Positions 7,057-15,486 of a DNA stretch of 64,000 nucleotides are shown here, piece by piece. Under the pieces are notes generated by a model, which made no database searches, was not told the DNA's origin, and saw only the letters and a list, made by a program, of their open reading frames with translations. Position numbers and translations under genes: made by a program. The first letter of the stretch is position 1. Each line of letters opens with the position of its first letter. The DNA is from Chitinophagaceae bacterium (GTDB lineage: Bacteria > Bacteroidota > Bacteroidia > Chitinophagales > Chitinophagaceae), in the NCBI GenBank assembly GCA_025923075.1, contig JAICGN010000002.1, positions 1 through 64,000 of the forward strand, read 5' to 3'.

Positions 7057-9219
7057 TTAATTGTTTGCAGGTTTATCTTGCCTCTCGGGTTTTGGTATCA
7101 ATGCTTTTCTTGAAAGTTTGAATTTACCCGACTTTGGATCCGTCCCTATCAATTTCACTTTTATCACATCGCCTTCGTTTAATACACCTTCCAGGGTCTC
7201 AAGTCGTTTCCAGCTCACTTCACTTATGTGTACCAGGCCTTGTTTACCCGGTAAAAATTCTACGAATGCTCCGAATGGCATAATTGATTTTACGGTCGCC
7301 TCGTACACATCCCCAACAACAGGAACTGCAACAATGCCTTTTATCCATGCTTCAGCTTTTTCCACTCCTTCTTTATTTACACCAAATACACTGACCTCTC
7401 CCATGTTGTTGATCTCCTCTATATTGATAGTAGTACCGGTAACTCTTTGCATTTCCTGTATCACCTTACCACCTGGCCCGATAACTGCGCCGATAAATTC
7501 TCTATCAATAAACATTTTTATCATTCTCGGTGCATGCGGTTTCACTTCACTCCTGGCCTCAGGCATGCAATTGTACATCGCATCAAGGATATGCAATCTT
7601 CCTCGGCGGGCCTGTTGCAATGCCTGTCCCATTACAGCCATACTTAAGCCATCCACTTTAATATCCATTTGCACTCCGCAAATTCCATTACGGGTACCCG
7701 TAACTTTAAAATCCATGTCACCCAAATGATCTTCATCACCAAGTATATCGCTAAGGATCGCATATTTATCACCTTTTGTGATCAATCCCATCGCAATGCC
7801 ACTGACATGTTTTGGAAAAGGAATGCCCGAATCCATCAGTGCCAAAGAACCAGCACAAACAGTGGCCATTGATGAAGAGCCATTCGATTCCAGAATATCA
7901 CTAACAACACGAACGGTATAAGCAAAATTCTCAGTCGGCATCATTTGCTTCAGCGAGCGCATTGCAAGGTTGCCATGACCAACTTCCCTTCTGCCGGGTC
8001 CTCTCATCATTTTTACTTCACCAGTTGAGAATGGTGGGAAATTATAATGCAAAAAGAATTTTGAGTCAAAAGATTTTGCTGCACTTTCCACAAGCAATTC
8101 ATCCAAAGGCGTCCCCAACGTAACTGTGGTGAGCGATTGCGTTTCGCCACGGGTAAATAATGCGGCCCCGTGCGGAGAAGGTAACACATCTACTTCCATG
8201 TCCAGCTGACGTACATCCTCAAGTGCCCGGCCATCCAAACGAATTTTTTCATCAAGGATCATATCACGGACTACATTATACTGCAGATCGCCATAGTAAT
8301 TGCCTACCAGTTTTTTGGTAAGAGGAGGCATTTCTTCACCTTCGGGCAAATTCAATCCGGCTTTGATATGTTCTATCAATTCATCTTTTACAACGCTGAA
8401 TCTGTCACTACGTTCTGATTTACTCAATTTGCTTTTTGCAATTTCATACACTTTTGCTTTGGCAAATGCATTGACCTTTTCACGCAATGCTTCATCCTGA
8501 TCTGGTTTTTTATAGTCTCTTTTTCCTTTCACACCCACCATATCACGAAGTTCTTCCTGCGCCTTTATTTGTACGCGGATTGCATCATGTGCTATTTCCA
8601 ACGCCTTTATCAGATCATCTTCGCTGCATTCCTGCGCCTCACCTTCAACCATCATCAGGTTCTTATCTGTTGCCGCAATGATGAAATCAAGATCTGCTTT
8701 CTCAAATTCTTCACGGGTTGGATTGATGATAAACTGGCCATCGATTCTCGACACACGAACTTCAGAAATAATTTCTTTAATGGGAATATCTGAAACTGCC
8801 AGCGCAGCCGATGCAGCTAAACATACCATTGCATCGGGCATCACTTGTTCGTCACTCGAGATAAGCGTGATCAGGACCTGCACCTCGCATAAATAATCGT
8901 CCGGAAATAACGGACGTAATGCACGGTCAGTAAGTCTCGACGTCAATATTTCATAATCGTTTAGTCTGGCTTCACGTTTGAAGAATGAACCAGGGATCCG
9001 GCCAGCTGCGGCAAATTTTTCCTGGTAGTCGACAGACAGCGGAAAGAAATCCTGCCCTTCCCTTGGTTCTTTATTTGCCACCACTGTAGCAAGCAGCATA
9101 CATTTACCCATGCTTACGGTAACTGCACCGTCAGCCTGGCGGGCAAGTCGCCCGGTTTCAATGGTGACCATGCGGCCACCGCCTATATCAAAGGTTTTAC
9201 GAATAGGTTGTTGTAACAT
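7057..9219 (-). CDS. pnp: Polyribonucleotide nucleotidyltransferase (PNPase)
   Basis: PNPase degrades RNA 3' to 5' by phosphorolysis and is a core part of mRNA turnover. The 720-residue protein has two RNase PH domains separated by a helical linker (about residues 1-230 and 320-550). Conserved text includes GRIPGSFFKREARLNDYEIL, FFLHYNFPPFSTGEV and MRGPGRREVGHG. A KH domain follows (VIGPGGKVIQEMQ, near 570), then an S1 domain (GDVYEATVKSIMPFGAFVEF, near 630-700). Length is normal. It lies downstream of rpsO on the same strand, the classical rpsO-pnp order. The 200-base gap contains one copy of a dispersed repeat. Confidence 0.98.
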   Translation of the reverse strand: MLQQPIRKTFDIGGGRMVTIETGRLARQADGAVTVSMGKCMLLATVVANKEPREGQDFFPLSVDYQEKFAAAGRIPGSFFKREARLNDYEILTSRLTDRALRPLFPDDYLCEVQVLITLISSDEQVMPDAMVCLAASAALAVSDIPIKEIISEVRVSRIDGQFIINPTREEFEKADLDFIIAATDKNLMMVEGEAQECSEDDLIKALEIAHDAIRVQIKAQEELRDMVGVKGKRDYKKPDQDEALREKVNAFAKAKVYEIAKSKLSKSERSDRFSVVKDELIEHIKAGLNLPEGEEMPPLTKKLVGNYYGDLQYNVVRDMILDEKIRLDGRALEDVRQLDMEVDVLPSPHGAALFTRGETQSLTTVTLGTPLDELLVESAAKSFDSKFFLHYNFPPFSTGEVKMMRGPGRREVGHGNLAMRSLKQMMPTENFAYTVRVVSDILESNGSSSMATVCAGSLALMDSGIPFPKHVSGIAMGLITKGDKYAILSDILGDEDHLGDMDFKVTGTRNGICGVQMDIKVDGLSMAVMGQALQQARRGRLHILDAMYNCMPEARSEVKPHAPRMIKMFIDREFIGAVIGPGGKVIQEMQRVTGTTINIEEINNMGEVSVFGVNKEGVEKAEAWIKGIVAVPVVGDVYEATVKSIMPFGAFVEFLPGKQGLVHISEVSWKRLETLEGVLNEGDVIKVKLIGTDPKSGKFKLSRKALIPKPERQDKPANN

Positions 9220-9272
9220 TTTGTTCGAAGTTTAATGGCTGAGATTTTCATCTCGCATAATTTGAAGAATAA

Positions 9273-9323
9273 TTATTTGCCCGGCTTATTGCTGCTATTT
9301 AGCTTCCGTTGCGTCGCACTCTT
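9273..9323 (+). repeat. Dispersed intergenic repeat, copy A (rpsO-pnp gap)
   Basis: This roughly 51-base element ends in TTGCGTCGCACTCTT and contains CCCGGCTTATTGCTGCTAT. It is about 85% identical by eye to copy C at 62925-62976 (opposite strand) and more weakly similar to copy B at 16806-16850. All three are in gaps next to housekeeping genes. It has no coding capacity. Confidence 0.65.
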
Positions 9324-9393
9324 GTAGGTCCGTATCGCTATTCAGCAATTTTCAAACTAGCAAATCCAAATGCGGGCTGGTAGAAACTAAGAG

Positions 9394-9410
9394 CTCCGCA
9401 TTAAGCGGAG
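9394..9410 (-). terminator. Hairpin after rpsO
   Basis: CTCCGC (9394-9399) and GCGGAG (9405-9410) form a short GC-rich stem 12 bases past the rpsO stop. The downstream tract on the minus strand is only moderately T-rich, so it may be a processing or stability hairpin rather than a full terminator. Confidence 0.5.
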
Positions 9411-9421
9411 TTCGGGGTTGT

Positions 9422-9691
9422 TTATTTTCTGATACCAAGTTTTTCAATCAGCTGGCGATAACCTGTAAGGTCCTGTTTTTGCAGATAGTTCAGTAAACGC
9501 TTGCGCTTACCAACCAATTGCATCAGGCCGCGGTGAGTAGAAAAATCTTTTTTGTTTGTCTGAAGATGTGAGGCAATCTGGTTCATACGCTCTGTTAATA
9601 AAGCGATCTGACCTTCAATTGATCCTGTGTTCGACGATTTTGCGCCATATTGAGTAATGACGTCTTGTTTTTTTTCTTTTGTTAATGGCAT
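9422..9691 (-). CDS. rpsO: 30S ribosomal protein S15
   Basis: This primary-binding protein of the 16S rRNA central domain has 89 residues, the standard length. The conserved S15 signature is visible: SSNTGSIEGQIALLTERMNQ, then HLQTNKKDFSTHRGLMQLVG and KRKRLLNYLQKQDLTGYRQL. It is transcribed from a full Bacteroidota-type promoter (9743-9773) with a leader of about 45 bases. It is divergent from miaE and is followed by pnp. Confidence 0.98.
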   Translation of the reverse strand: MPLTKEKKQDVITQYGAKSSNTGSIEGQIALLTERMNQIASHLQTNKKDFSTHRGLMQLVGKRKRLLNYLQKQDLTGYRQLIEKLGIRK

Positions 9692-9742
9692 CTGTTTATT
9701 TTTTTAATTTCATCCGATTTTACATCCGATTATTTGTGGCGG

Positions 9743-9773
9743 CAAAGGTAGGGTAATGACCCTAAAATACAAA
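9743..9773 (-). promoter_or_regulatory. rpsO promoter with internal palindrome
   Basis: Minus strand: -33 TTTG (9770-9773), 19-base spacer, -7 TACCTTTG (9743-9750). Both boxes and the spacing match the Bacteroidota sigma factor consensus. The palindrome AGGGTAATGACCCT (9750-9763) sits between the two boxes and could be an operator. Confidence 0.75.
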
Positions 9774-9822
9774 GAAAACAAGCTATTTTGATTTAGCTTC
9801 GCAGCTCCTCAATTTCTCCAAA

Positions 9823-10440
9823 ATGTTTGAAGACGGATTATCAGAAGATACCCGGAATATACTTGGCCTTCAACTTCCTACAGACCCGCGTTGGGTTGAC
9901 CTGGCAGGTAAATCAATTCAGGAAATTCTGACCGATCATGCCTATTGTGAACAAAAAGCGGCTACCTCCTGTATCTCACTTATTCAACGATACAGCGAAA
10001 GGGAAAAGCTGGTGAAAGAACTCGCTCCTATTGTGACTGAAGAATGGGGACATTTCAGGTTAGTGTTGCAGGAATTGGAAAAAAGGAATCTGAAACTTGG
10101 TAAACAGCGAAAAGACAACTATGTCAACAAACTGATCGATTTTCAGAAAAAAGGCGGCGGCATAGAAGATAGAATGCTTGATCAATTATTGACAATGGCC
10201 TTGATCGAAGCCAGAAGCTGTGAACGCTTCAAAAGATTAAGTGAAGGACTGAACGATGAATATCTCCGAAATTTTTATCGTCGTTTTATGGAGAGTGAAG
10301 CAGGTCATTACACGCTTTTTATTGAACTGGCCGAAACTTATGTTGACAAAGAAAAAGTGAGAAAGCGTTGGGCTGAATGGTTGGTATACGAAGCCGGCGT
10401 AATTAACCATCTTGAAGTAAGGGGTGATAGAATTCATTAA
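9823..10440 (+). CDS. miaE: tRNA-(ms2io6A)-hydroxylase MiaE
   Basis: MiaE is a di-iron oxygenase that hydroxylates the isopentenyl group of ms2i6A37 in tRNAs reading UNN codons. The 205-residue four-helix protein opens with LGLQLPTDPRWVDLA, diagnostic of the family. Iron ligands are E43, the ExxH of EEWGH (around residues 73-77) and a second pair around IEARSCERF and ESEAGH. Length is normal. A TATTTTG sequence at 9784-9790 is a possible imperfect -7 box. The 3' end overlaps the convergent galK gene by 4 bases. Confidence 0.93.
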   Translation: MFEDGLSEDTRNILGLQLPTDPRWVDLAGKSIQEILTDHAYCEQKAATSCISLIQRYSEREKLVKELAPIVTEEWGHFRLVLQELEKRNLKLGKQRKDNYVNKLIDFQKKGGGIEDRMLDQLLTMALIEARSCERFKRLSEGLNDEYLRNFYRRFMESEAGHYTLFIELAETYVDKEKVRKRWAEWLVYEAGVINHLEVRGDRIH

Positions 10441-11609
10441 GTAACTGGCGTTGTCTTTAATTCTTTTACTCCATCTCCGGTTTCAGATGCAAACACGTCA
10501 GGTTTATAACCGATCTTTTCTTCATAATATGATGTAAGCTTTGAAAAAAAATCATCAAACTTATTTTTCTTCACTAATGCAATAGCACAGCCACCAAAAC
10601 CTGCGCCGGTCATTCTTGCGCCGATGCAATCTTCATAAGTTTTACAAAACTCAACAATGGTATCTAATTCTTTGCCGCTTACTTCATACCAGTCTTTTAA
10701 AGATTGATGCGATGCATACATCAATTTTCCAAAACTGGCAAGATCATTTGCTTTTAATGCATCTTTCGCCTCTCCAACTCTAAAGTTTTCACTGATCACA
10801 TGCAGGGCCCTTTTATCCAATACAGGATCATCAATAAGATGGCGATGCTCTTCAAATGTATTAAGATCTATGTCGCAGAGATGAGTTACGTTCAATTTCT
10901 TTTTTAAAGCCTTCAATACCCTTCCACACTCAGCAAAGCGATCATTGTACTTTGAATCAGCCAATCTCCTTTGTTTATTACTGTTGATTATTACTAAAAT
11001 ATATTCACCGGTTTCGAAAGGCAGGTATTCATATTCCAATGTATCACAATCAAGCAGAATTGCTTTATTCTTTTTCCCCATAACTACCGCAAACTGATCC
11101 ATGATCCCGGAATTAACACCGATAAATTCGTTTTCCACTTTCTTCCCCATTAATGCGATGTCCTTATTTGAAATTTTCATTCCAAATAATTGGTTTAAAG
11201 CAAAAGCCGTCAACACTTCGATCGATGCTGAAGACGATAAACCAGCACCAATTGGAAGATTGCCGTTAAATAGCATATCAAGACCGGAAATCATATTTCC
11301 TTCCTGGAGAAGCTCATTGATCATTCCTAAGGGATAATTAAACCACGTTTTTCCTGTTTTAGAATAGCTCTCCTGCAAATGCAGTTCAATCGTCTCGGGA
11401 AAATTGAGCGAATGAAAGCGCAACAGTTTGTCCTTGTTTTTTGAAATCGCCAGGTAAGTTCCTAATGAAATAGCACATGGCATTACTTTGCCACCATTGT
11501 AATCTATATGCTCGCCGATAAGATTTACCCGGCCGGGGCAAAAGAAAATATGTTCGGGACGCCTCTCAAACCGTGATGAAAATTCGTTTATCATTGCATT
11601 CGCATCCAT
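10437..11609 (-). CDS. galK: Galactokinase
   Basis: GalK phosphorylates alpha-D-galactose at C1 with ATP, the entry to the Leloir pathway. All GHMP-kinase motifs are present: GRVNLIGEHIDYNGG near residue 26, PIGAGLSSSASIEV in the centre (ATP loop) and GARMTGAGFGGCAIALV near the C-terminus. At 390 residues its size is typical. It is divergent from galM with only 11 bases between the two ATGs, so at least one promoter must lie inside the opposite coding region. An internal ATG at 11594 is an alternative start. No galT or galE lies next to it. Confidence 0.96.
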   Translation of the reverse strand: MDANAMINEFSSRFERRPEHIFFCPGRVNLIGEHIDYNGGKVMPCAISLGTYLAISKNKDKLLRFHSLNFPETIELHLQESYSKTGKTWFNYPLGMINELLQEGNMISGLDMLFNGNLPIGAGLSSSASIEVLTAFALNQLFGMKISNKDIALMGKKVENEFIGVNSGIMDQFAVVMGKKNKAILLDCDTLEYEYLPFETGEYILVIINSNKQRRLADSKYNDRFAECGRVLKALKKKLNVTHLCDIDLNTFEEHRHLIDDPVLDKRALHVISENFRVGEAKDALKANDLASFGKLMYASHQSLKDWYEVSGKELDTIVEFCKTYEDCIGARMTGAGFGGCAIALVKKNKFDDFFSKLTSYYEEKIGYKPDVFASETGDGVKELKTTPVT

Positions 11610-11620
11610 TGCTATTGTTT

Positions 11621-12673
11621 ATGCCTGTTGACCAAAAACTTTGTTTTAAAAATAATCGGGGTGAAGATATTTATTTGTTTTCATTCAGAAACAAACATGG
11701 GACCACAGTTTCCATCACCAATTACGGTGCCATTATTACTGCAGTCAAAGTAAAAATGAATGATGGAACTTTCAACGACATTGTTCTTGGTTTTGATAAG
11801 GTAGAGGATTATTTATCGGAACCTTATTTAAAAAACTATGCCTACCTCGGGGCTGTTTGCGGCCGTTATGCTAATAGAATTAAAAACGGAAAATTTGTTT
11901 TAGATGGAAAAGAGCATCAACTCACGAAGAATATGGGCAATGATCAATTGCATGGAGGAAAAGAAGGCTTTGATAAAAAAACATGGCAGTTGGTTTCACT
12001 AAAAGAGTTTCCGAAATCAACTCTCGAATTAAAGTACCTGAGCAAGGATGGTGAGGAAGGGTTTCCCGGAAATCTTGAAACAATTATCCGCTTTGAATTG
12101 AACGATGAAAACGAACTCAGCTATGAATTTTTCGCAAGTACTGATAAATCAACTGCAGTAAATCTAACCCACCATAGCTATTTTAATTTAAATAATGGAA
12201 AGGGAACAATTGAAGATCATGAAATAAAAATCACGGCCTCACACATCCTTGCCCAGGATGAAGGGCTTGTTTGCAACGGTGAATACATAGCTGTTGCAAA
12301 CAACCAATATGATTTTAGAATTTTTAAGTCAATCAATATGGATTGGAATAAAGCCGATGGATATGATCAATGTTTTATAGCCGATAGCACGACTGATGAA
12401 TTAAGTTTAGTGGCAGAAGCAAGATCATTGGTTTCCGGTCTGAGATTGCAGGTTTTATCTACTGAGCCGGCAGTACAATTTTATACAGGACAAGGATTAG
12501 GAAATTTCAAAGGGAAAGGAGAAAATCAGTACGGGCCTTTTTCGGGATTTTGTCTTGAGACACATAAACATCCGAATGCGATCAATATTCCCCATTTTCC
12601 CAATACGGTTTTAAGACCTGGCGAAAGATATTATCAGAAGAGTATTTATAAGTTAGTTCACTTAGAGAAATAA
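11621..12673 (+). CDS. galM: Aldose 1-epimerase (galactose mutarotase)
   Basis: GalM interconverts beta- and alpha-galactose and so feeds galactokinase. The protein has about 350 residues in a galactose-mutarotase beta-sandwich. Key motifs are GAVCGRYANRIKNGKF, LHGGKEGFDKKTWQ (first catalytic His region), NLTHHSYFNLNN (second catalytic His) and the catalytic Glu in GFCLETHKHPNAIN. I chose MPVDQKLCF at 11621; a longer frame back to 11573 would run into galK. The end overlaps the convergent GSCFA gene by 16 bases. Confidence 0.95.
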   Translation: MPVDQKLCFKNNRGEDIYLFSFRNKHGTTVSITNYGAIITAVKVKMNDGTFNDIVLGFDKVEDYLSEPYLKNYAYLGAVCGRYANRIKNGKFVLDGKEHQLTKNMGNDQLHGGKEGFDKKTWQLVSLKEFPKSTLELKYLSKDGEEGFPGNLETIIRFELNDENELSYEFFASTDKSTAVNLTHHSYFNLNNGKGTIEDHEIKITASHILAQDEGLVCNGEYIAVANNQYDFRIFKSINMDWNKADGYDQCFIADSTTDELSLVAEARSLVSGLRLQVLSTEPAVQFYTGQGLGNFKGKGENQYGPFSGFCLETHKHPNAINIPHFPNTVLRPGERYYQKSIYKLVHLEK

Positions 12674-13668
12674 TCTATTTCTTCCGTAAGATCAAGGAAA
12701 GGGCATTTTACCTGTAGATCTTTTGCCTTTTGAAGATGGGCTTTTAAAAAAAGTTTATGGGCACCTGTTTCCGGTTGAAAGGCCTTATGTTTTCTTGCGA
12801 TAACAACCCTTTTTATTTCTTCCATTAGCTGTTGTGATTCTTCATCAACAAAATTTTCCCTGAATTTTTCCATTACAAATTCAGTGGCTGGGTAATTTGG
12901 GTGAACCATGTCAATATCATAAAACCGGTAATCTCTTAGCACATCGATCACGAGTTCATAAGCAGGGAAATAATAAAGACCCGGATACTTATTGATCACG
13001 TTATGAACAGCTTCGATTAACCTGGCTTTGCTCCGATTATTCTCAATAACACCATCTCTTATGTGTCTTACAGGACTGATGGTAAAAATGATTTTCAGGT
13101 TTGGATTAAATTCCTTTAACCGCTGACAGGTGGCACCAAGCTGTGAAATTATTTCATCAATATTCAGTAAGTATTTATTAAACCATTGCGACGGAGCCCG
13201 GTGACAGTTTGCGACGCCGGCTCCCTCTACGTCTCCGCCGTTGGGGGAGATTTTTGAAAACTCCGATGTTAAACGATAAGAAAAAGATGAGCCTAATGTT
13301 ATGATTAGCCAATCAGCTTCTTTGATAAAGTTATGTGCCTGCTGCTGTGATCTGTTGATGGCCCGCAAACACTCGTCTGCGTTTATATTTGAAAAACGCG
13401 AATGATGCTGCCAGCTGTTCCAGACCTCATTTAAATAAAACAGATCGCTTTTCTTATATTCTTTGTTATTGATGTATGAGGCCAAGGAGCTGCAAACACT
13501 CCGCGGGTCGAACAAAATTCCATTCGGATTTTGAAGAACTGAAAACTTTAATTCGGCAAGCGAATTCCCAATATGTTCAGTAAAACAAGAACCGGTCAGC
13601 AAAATCTTATCGCGGTAATTTATCCGTGTCTCAGGTGGTTTTATTTGTATTGGTAATTGGAATTGCAT
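12658..13668 (-). CDS. GSCFA-domain protein (SGNH-hydrolase-like)
   Basis: The family is named for the GSCFA motif, seen here as ILLTGSCFTEHIGNSLAEL near residue 30. Further conserved parts are ADWLIITLGSSFSYR, KIIFTISPVRHIRDG and DIDMVHPNYPATEFV, which resemble the Ser, Gly/Asn and Asp-His blocks of SGNH esterases. GSCFA domains are thought to be hydrolases or acyl-modifying enzymes; the substrate is unknown. No signal peptide is visible. It is the last gene of a tight minus-strand run (RlmB-type, HMG-CoA lyase, GSCFA) with a 6-base gap to the lyase gene. Confidence 0.88.
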   Translation of the reverse strand: MQFQLPIQIKPPETRINYRDKILLTGSCFTEHIGNSLAELKFSVLQNPNGILFDPRSVCSSLASYINNKEYKKSDLFYLNEVWNSWQHHSRFSNINADECLRAINRSQQQAHNFIKEADWLIITLGSSFSYRLTSEFSKISPNGGDVEGAGVANCHRAPSQWFNKYLLNIDEIISQLGATCQRLKEFNPNLKIIFTISPVRHIRDGVIENNRSKARLIEAVHNVINKYPGLYYFPAYELVIDVLRDYRFYDIDMVHPNYPATEFVMEKFRENFVDEESQQLMEEIKRVVIARKHKAFQPETGAHKLFLKAHLQKAKDLQVKCPFLDLTEEIDYFSK

Positions 13669-13674
13669 GGTTGA

Positions 13675-14544
13675 TCAAACAAAAATTTCTTCAGCTATTC
13701 TTAAACTGTCCTGTAAAGCACTTTTATCAAGTCCGGTACTCATTCCGTTTGTTTCAAAATAATTTATCATCCATTCTGTATTCATGTTACCCACCAGTTG
13801 ATCATGGGCCATTGGGCATCCACCGATTCCTTTTAAGGCGCCATCAAATCTTTTGCAACCAGCATTTATACCGGCATGAAGTTTTTGCTGCCAGTTTTCA
13901 AACGTTGAATGAAGATGAACCCCGATTTCGGTTGCAGGAAGAGATTCCACCAGGTAACTGGTAATTTCATAGACCTGTTCCGGGGTGGCAACTCCAACCG
14001 TATCAGCAAGTGAAATAATCTCGATATCTAATTCAACAAGTCTTTCCACCCAATTGAACACAATGTCCGCATCATATGGGTCATCATAAGGATTGCCAAA
14101 AGCCATTGAAATATAAATAACCAGTTTCTGGTTTTTATTAATGCATAGGTTCTGTATCTCTTCTACCCTTTTCAAAGATTCATCTATTGATGAATTTGTA
14201 TTTCGTTGCTGAAAAGTCTCAGATACAGAAAAAGGAAAACCGAGATAGGTTATTTGGTCGAATGCTGATGCTTCTTCTGCTCCCCGAAGATTAGCGACAA
14301 TCGCCAATAGCTTTGAATTACTGACTCCCGACTCCAGACTACTGACTACTTCCTTTGTGTCTGCCATTTGAGGAATTGCTTTGGACGAGACAAAACTTCC
14401 AAAATCAATAGTATCAAATCCCACTTTCAATAAAGAATTGATGTATTCAATCTTTTTTTCAGTCGGTATAAAATTTTTCCAGCCCTGCATCGCATCCCGG
14501 GGACATTCAATAAGTTTTATCAGATTTCCGGATTTTGTTTCCAT
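13675..14544 (-). CDS. mvaB: Hydroxymethylglutaryl-CoA lyase
   Basis: HMG-CoA lyase cleaves HMG-CoA to acetoacetate and acetyl-CoA in leucine and ketone-body metabolism. The 289-residue TIM barrel has the DRE-TIM motif ECPRDAMQGW near the N-terminus (here PRDAMQ replaces the usual PRDGLQ). It also has the metal-binding GVHLHSTFENW and the flexible catalytic-Cys loop IGGCPMAHDQLVGN. Its ATG overlaps the stop of the upstream methyltransferase gene (TGATG), which suggests translational coupling. Related DRE-TIM aldolases cannot be excluded, but the Cys loop favours the lyase. Confidence 0.9.
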   Translation of the reverse strand: METKSGNLIKLIECPRDAMQGWKNFIPTEKKIEYINSLLKVGFDTIDFGSFVSSKAIPQMADTKEVVSSLESGVSNSKLLAIVANLRGAEEASAFDQITYLGFPFSVSETFQQRNTNSSIDESLKRVEEIQNLCINKNQKLVIYISMAFGNPYDDPYDADIVFNWVERLVELDIEIISLADTVGVATPEQVYEITSYLVESLPATEIGVHLHSTFENWQQKLHAGINAGCKRFDGALKGIGGCPMAHDQLVGNMNTEWMINYFETNGMSTGLDKSALQDSLRIAEEIFV

Positions 14545-15308
14545 CAGCTTACCCTCTGCTTCATTGTTTCATATAAGATGATGCCTGCGGCAACCGAAAC
14601 ATTCAACGACTCAAATCCACCTGCCATCGGGATTTTAATTTTTTCATCACAGACTTTTAATAACGGAGGATAGATTCCCCTTTCTTCGCTACCCATCACG
14701 ATTGCACATGGTTCAGTAAAATCAATTTCGGTGAAAATTTTTTCAGCCTTTATTTCCGTAGCATAAACTTTTATCCCGTTCAAATGAAGTTCATCAACAG
14801 CTTTCATTAAACTATTGACACGGCAGATCGCTATTTTTTCCAATGCCCCCGCGGAAGTAAGGACTGCATCTTCATTTAGTGCGCCAACCCCCTTATCCGG
14901 AATAATTATCGCATGTACTCCCGTACAATACGCTGTCCGTGCTATGCCACCAATGTTCCTGATATCCGTAATGCCATCCAGGATAAGGAACAGTGGAACT
15001 TCGCCGCTTTCAGTAACAAATGAAATTATGTCCTGCAGGTTTTGATATTGAACTTTTGCTATTTGCGCGATGCAACCCTCATGATTAGTTACATTAAATC
15101 CATTCAGTTTTGCCACCGGTACGTAACTGACAGGAACGGTATATTGAGCAGCAAGTTTTTTTACCTGTAATATTTTATCGCCAATTGCCTTTGTATCAAG
15201 ATAAATCTTGTCGAGTTGTATACCGTTTTGCATCGCTTCGACCACAGCGGTCCTTCCGATAACTAATGAACTCTTTTTGGGACGTTGTTGATGTCTGAAA
15301 CTTTTCAC
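14544..15308 (-). CDS. rlmB: RlmB-type 23S rRNA Gm2251 2'-O-methyltransferase (SpoU/TrmH family)
   Basis: SPOUT methyltransferases of this type methylate ribose 2'-OH; RlmB acts on G2251 in the peptidyl-transferase P-loop. The protein has the small N-terminal substrate-binding domain (SLVIGRTAVVEAMQNG to TNHEGCIAQ). The three SpoU motifs follow: LDGITDIRNIGGIART, AIVMGSEERGI and IPMAGGFESLNVSVAAGIIL. At 254 residues it is the usual size. It heads a minus-strand unit with HMG-CoA lyase and GSCFA. A long purine-rich inverted repeat separates it from metK. Confidence 0.92.
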   Translation of the reverse strand: MKSFRHQQRPKKSSLVIGRTAVVEAMQNGIQLDKIYLDTKAIGDKILQVKKLAAQYTVPVSYVPVAKLNGFNVTNHEGCIAQIAKVQYQNLQDIISFVTESGEVPLFLILDGITDIRNIGGIARTAYCTGVHAIIIPDKGVGALNEDAVLTSAGALEKIAICRVNSLMKAVDELHLNGIKVYATEIKAEKIFTEIDFTEPCAIVMGSEERGIYPPLLKVCDEKIKIPMAGGFESLNVSVAAGIILYETMKQRVS

Positions 15309-15321
15309 TGTTCAAAAATAG

Positions 15322-15420
15322 GCCTAAGAGAGTAAAGGAGAAAAAGAGAAAAGGAGTGAGCACAAAAATTATAATCCTTTTAAATCTTTTTGCCTCCTTT
15401 TCTCTTTTAAACTCTTAGGC
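15322..15420. repeat. Two-part long inverted repeat, purine/pyrimidine-rich
   Basis: Outer arms GCCTAAGAG (15322-15330) and CTCTTAGGC (15412-15420) are perfect over 9 bp. Inner arms AAAAGAGAAAAGGAG (15342-15356) and CTCCTTTTCTCTTTT (15394-15408) are perfect over 15 bp. An 11-base purine-rich insert is present on one side only. The element fills the gap between rlmB and the metK terminator. Confidence 0.75.
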
Positions 15421-15430
15421 AAATAAAAAA

Positions 15431-15451
15431 CCTGTATGTCCACCATACAGG
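15431..15451 (-). terminator. Terminator of metK
   Basis: CCTGTATG (15431-15438) and CATACAGG (15444-15451) form a perfect 8-bp stem. On the minus strand it is followed by TTTTTTATTT. It lies 36 bases past the metK stop. Confidence 0.9.
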
Positions 15452-15486
15452 CTCTTCATCAAATCCCTTTTAGAGGATGTGGGGGT

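Noticed and set aside
7061-7729. Plus-strand open frame of 222 codons within pnp
   Set aside because: It is antisense to the conserved S1/KH region of pnp; composition follows the pnp codons in reverse.
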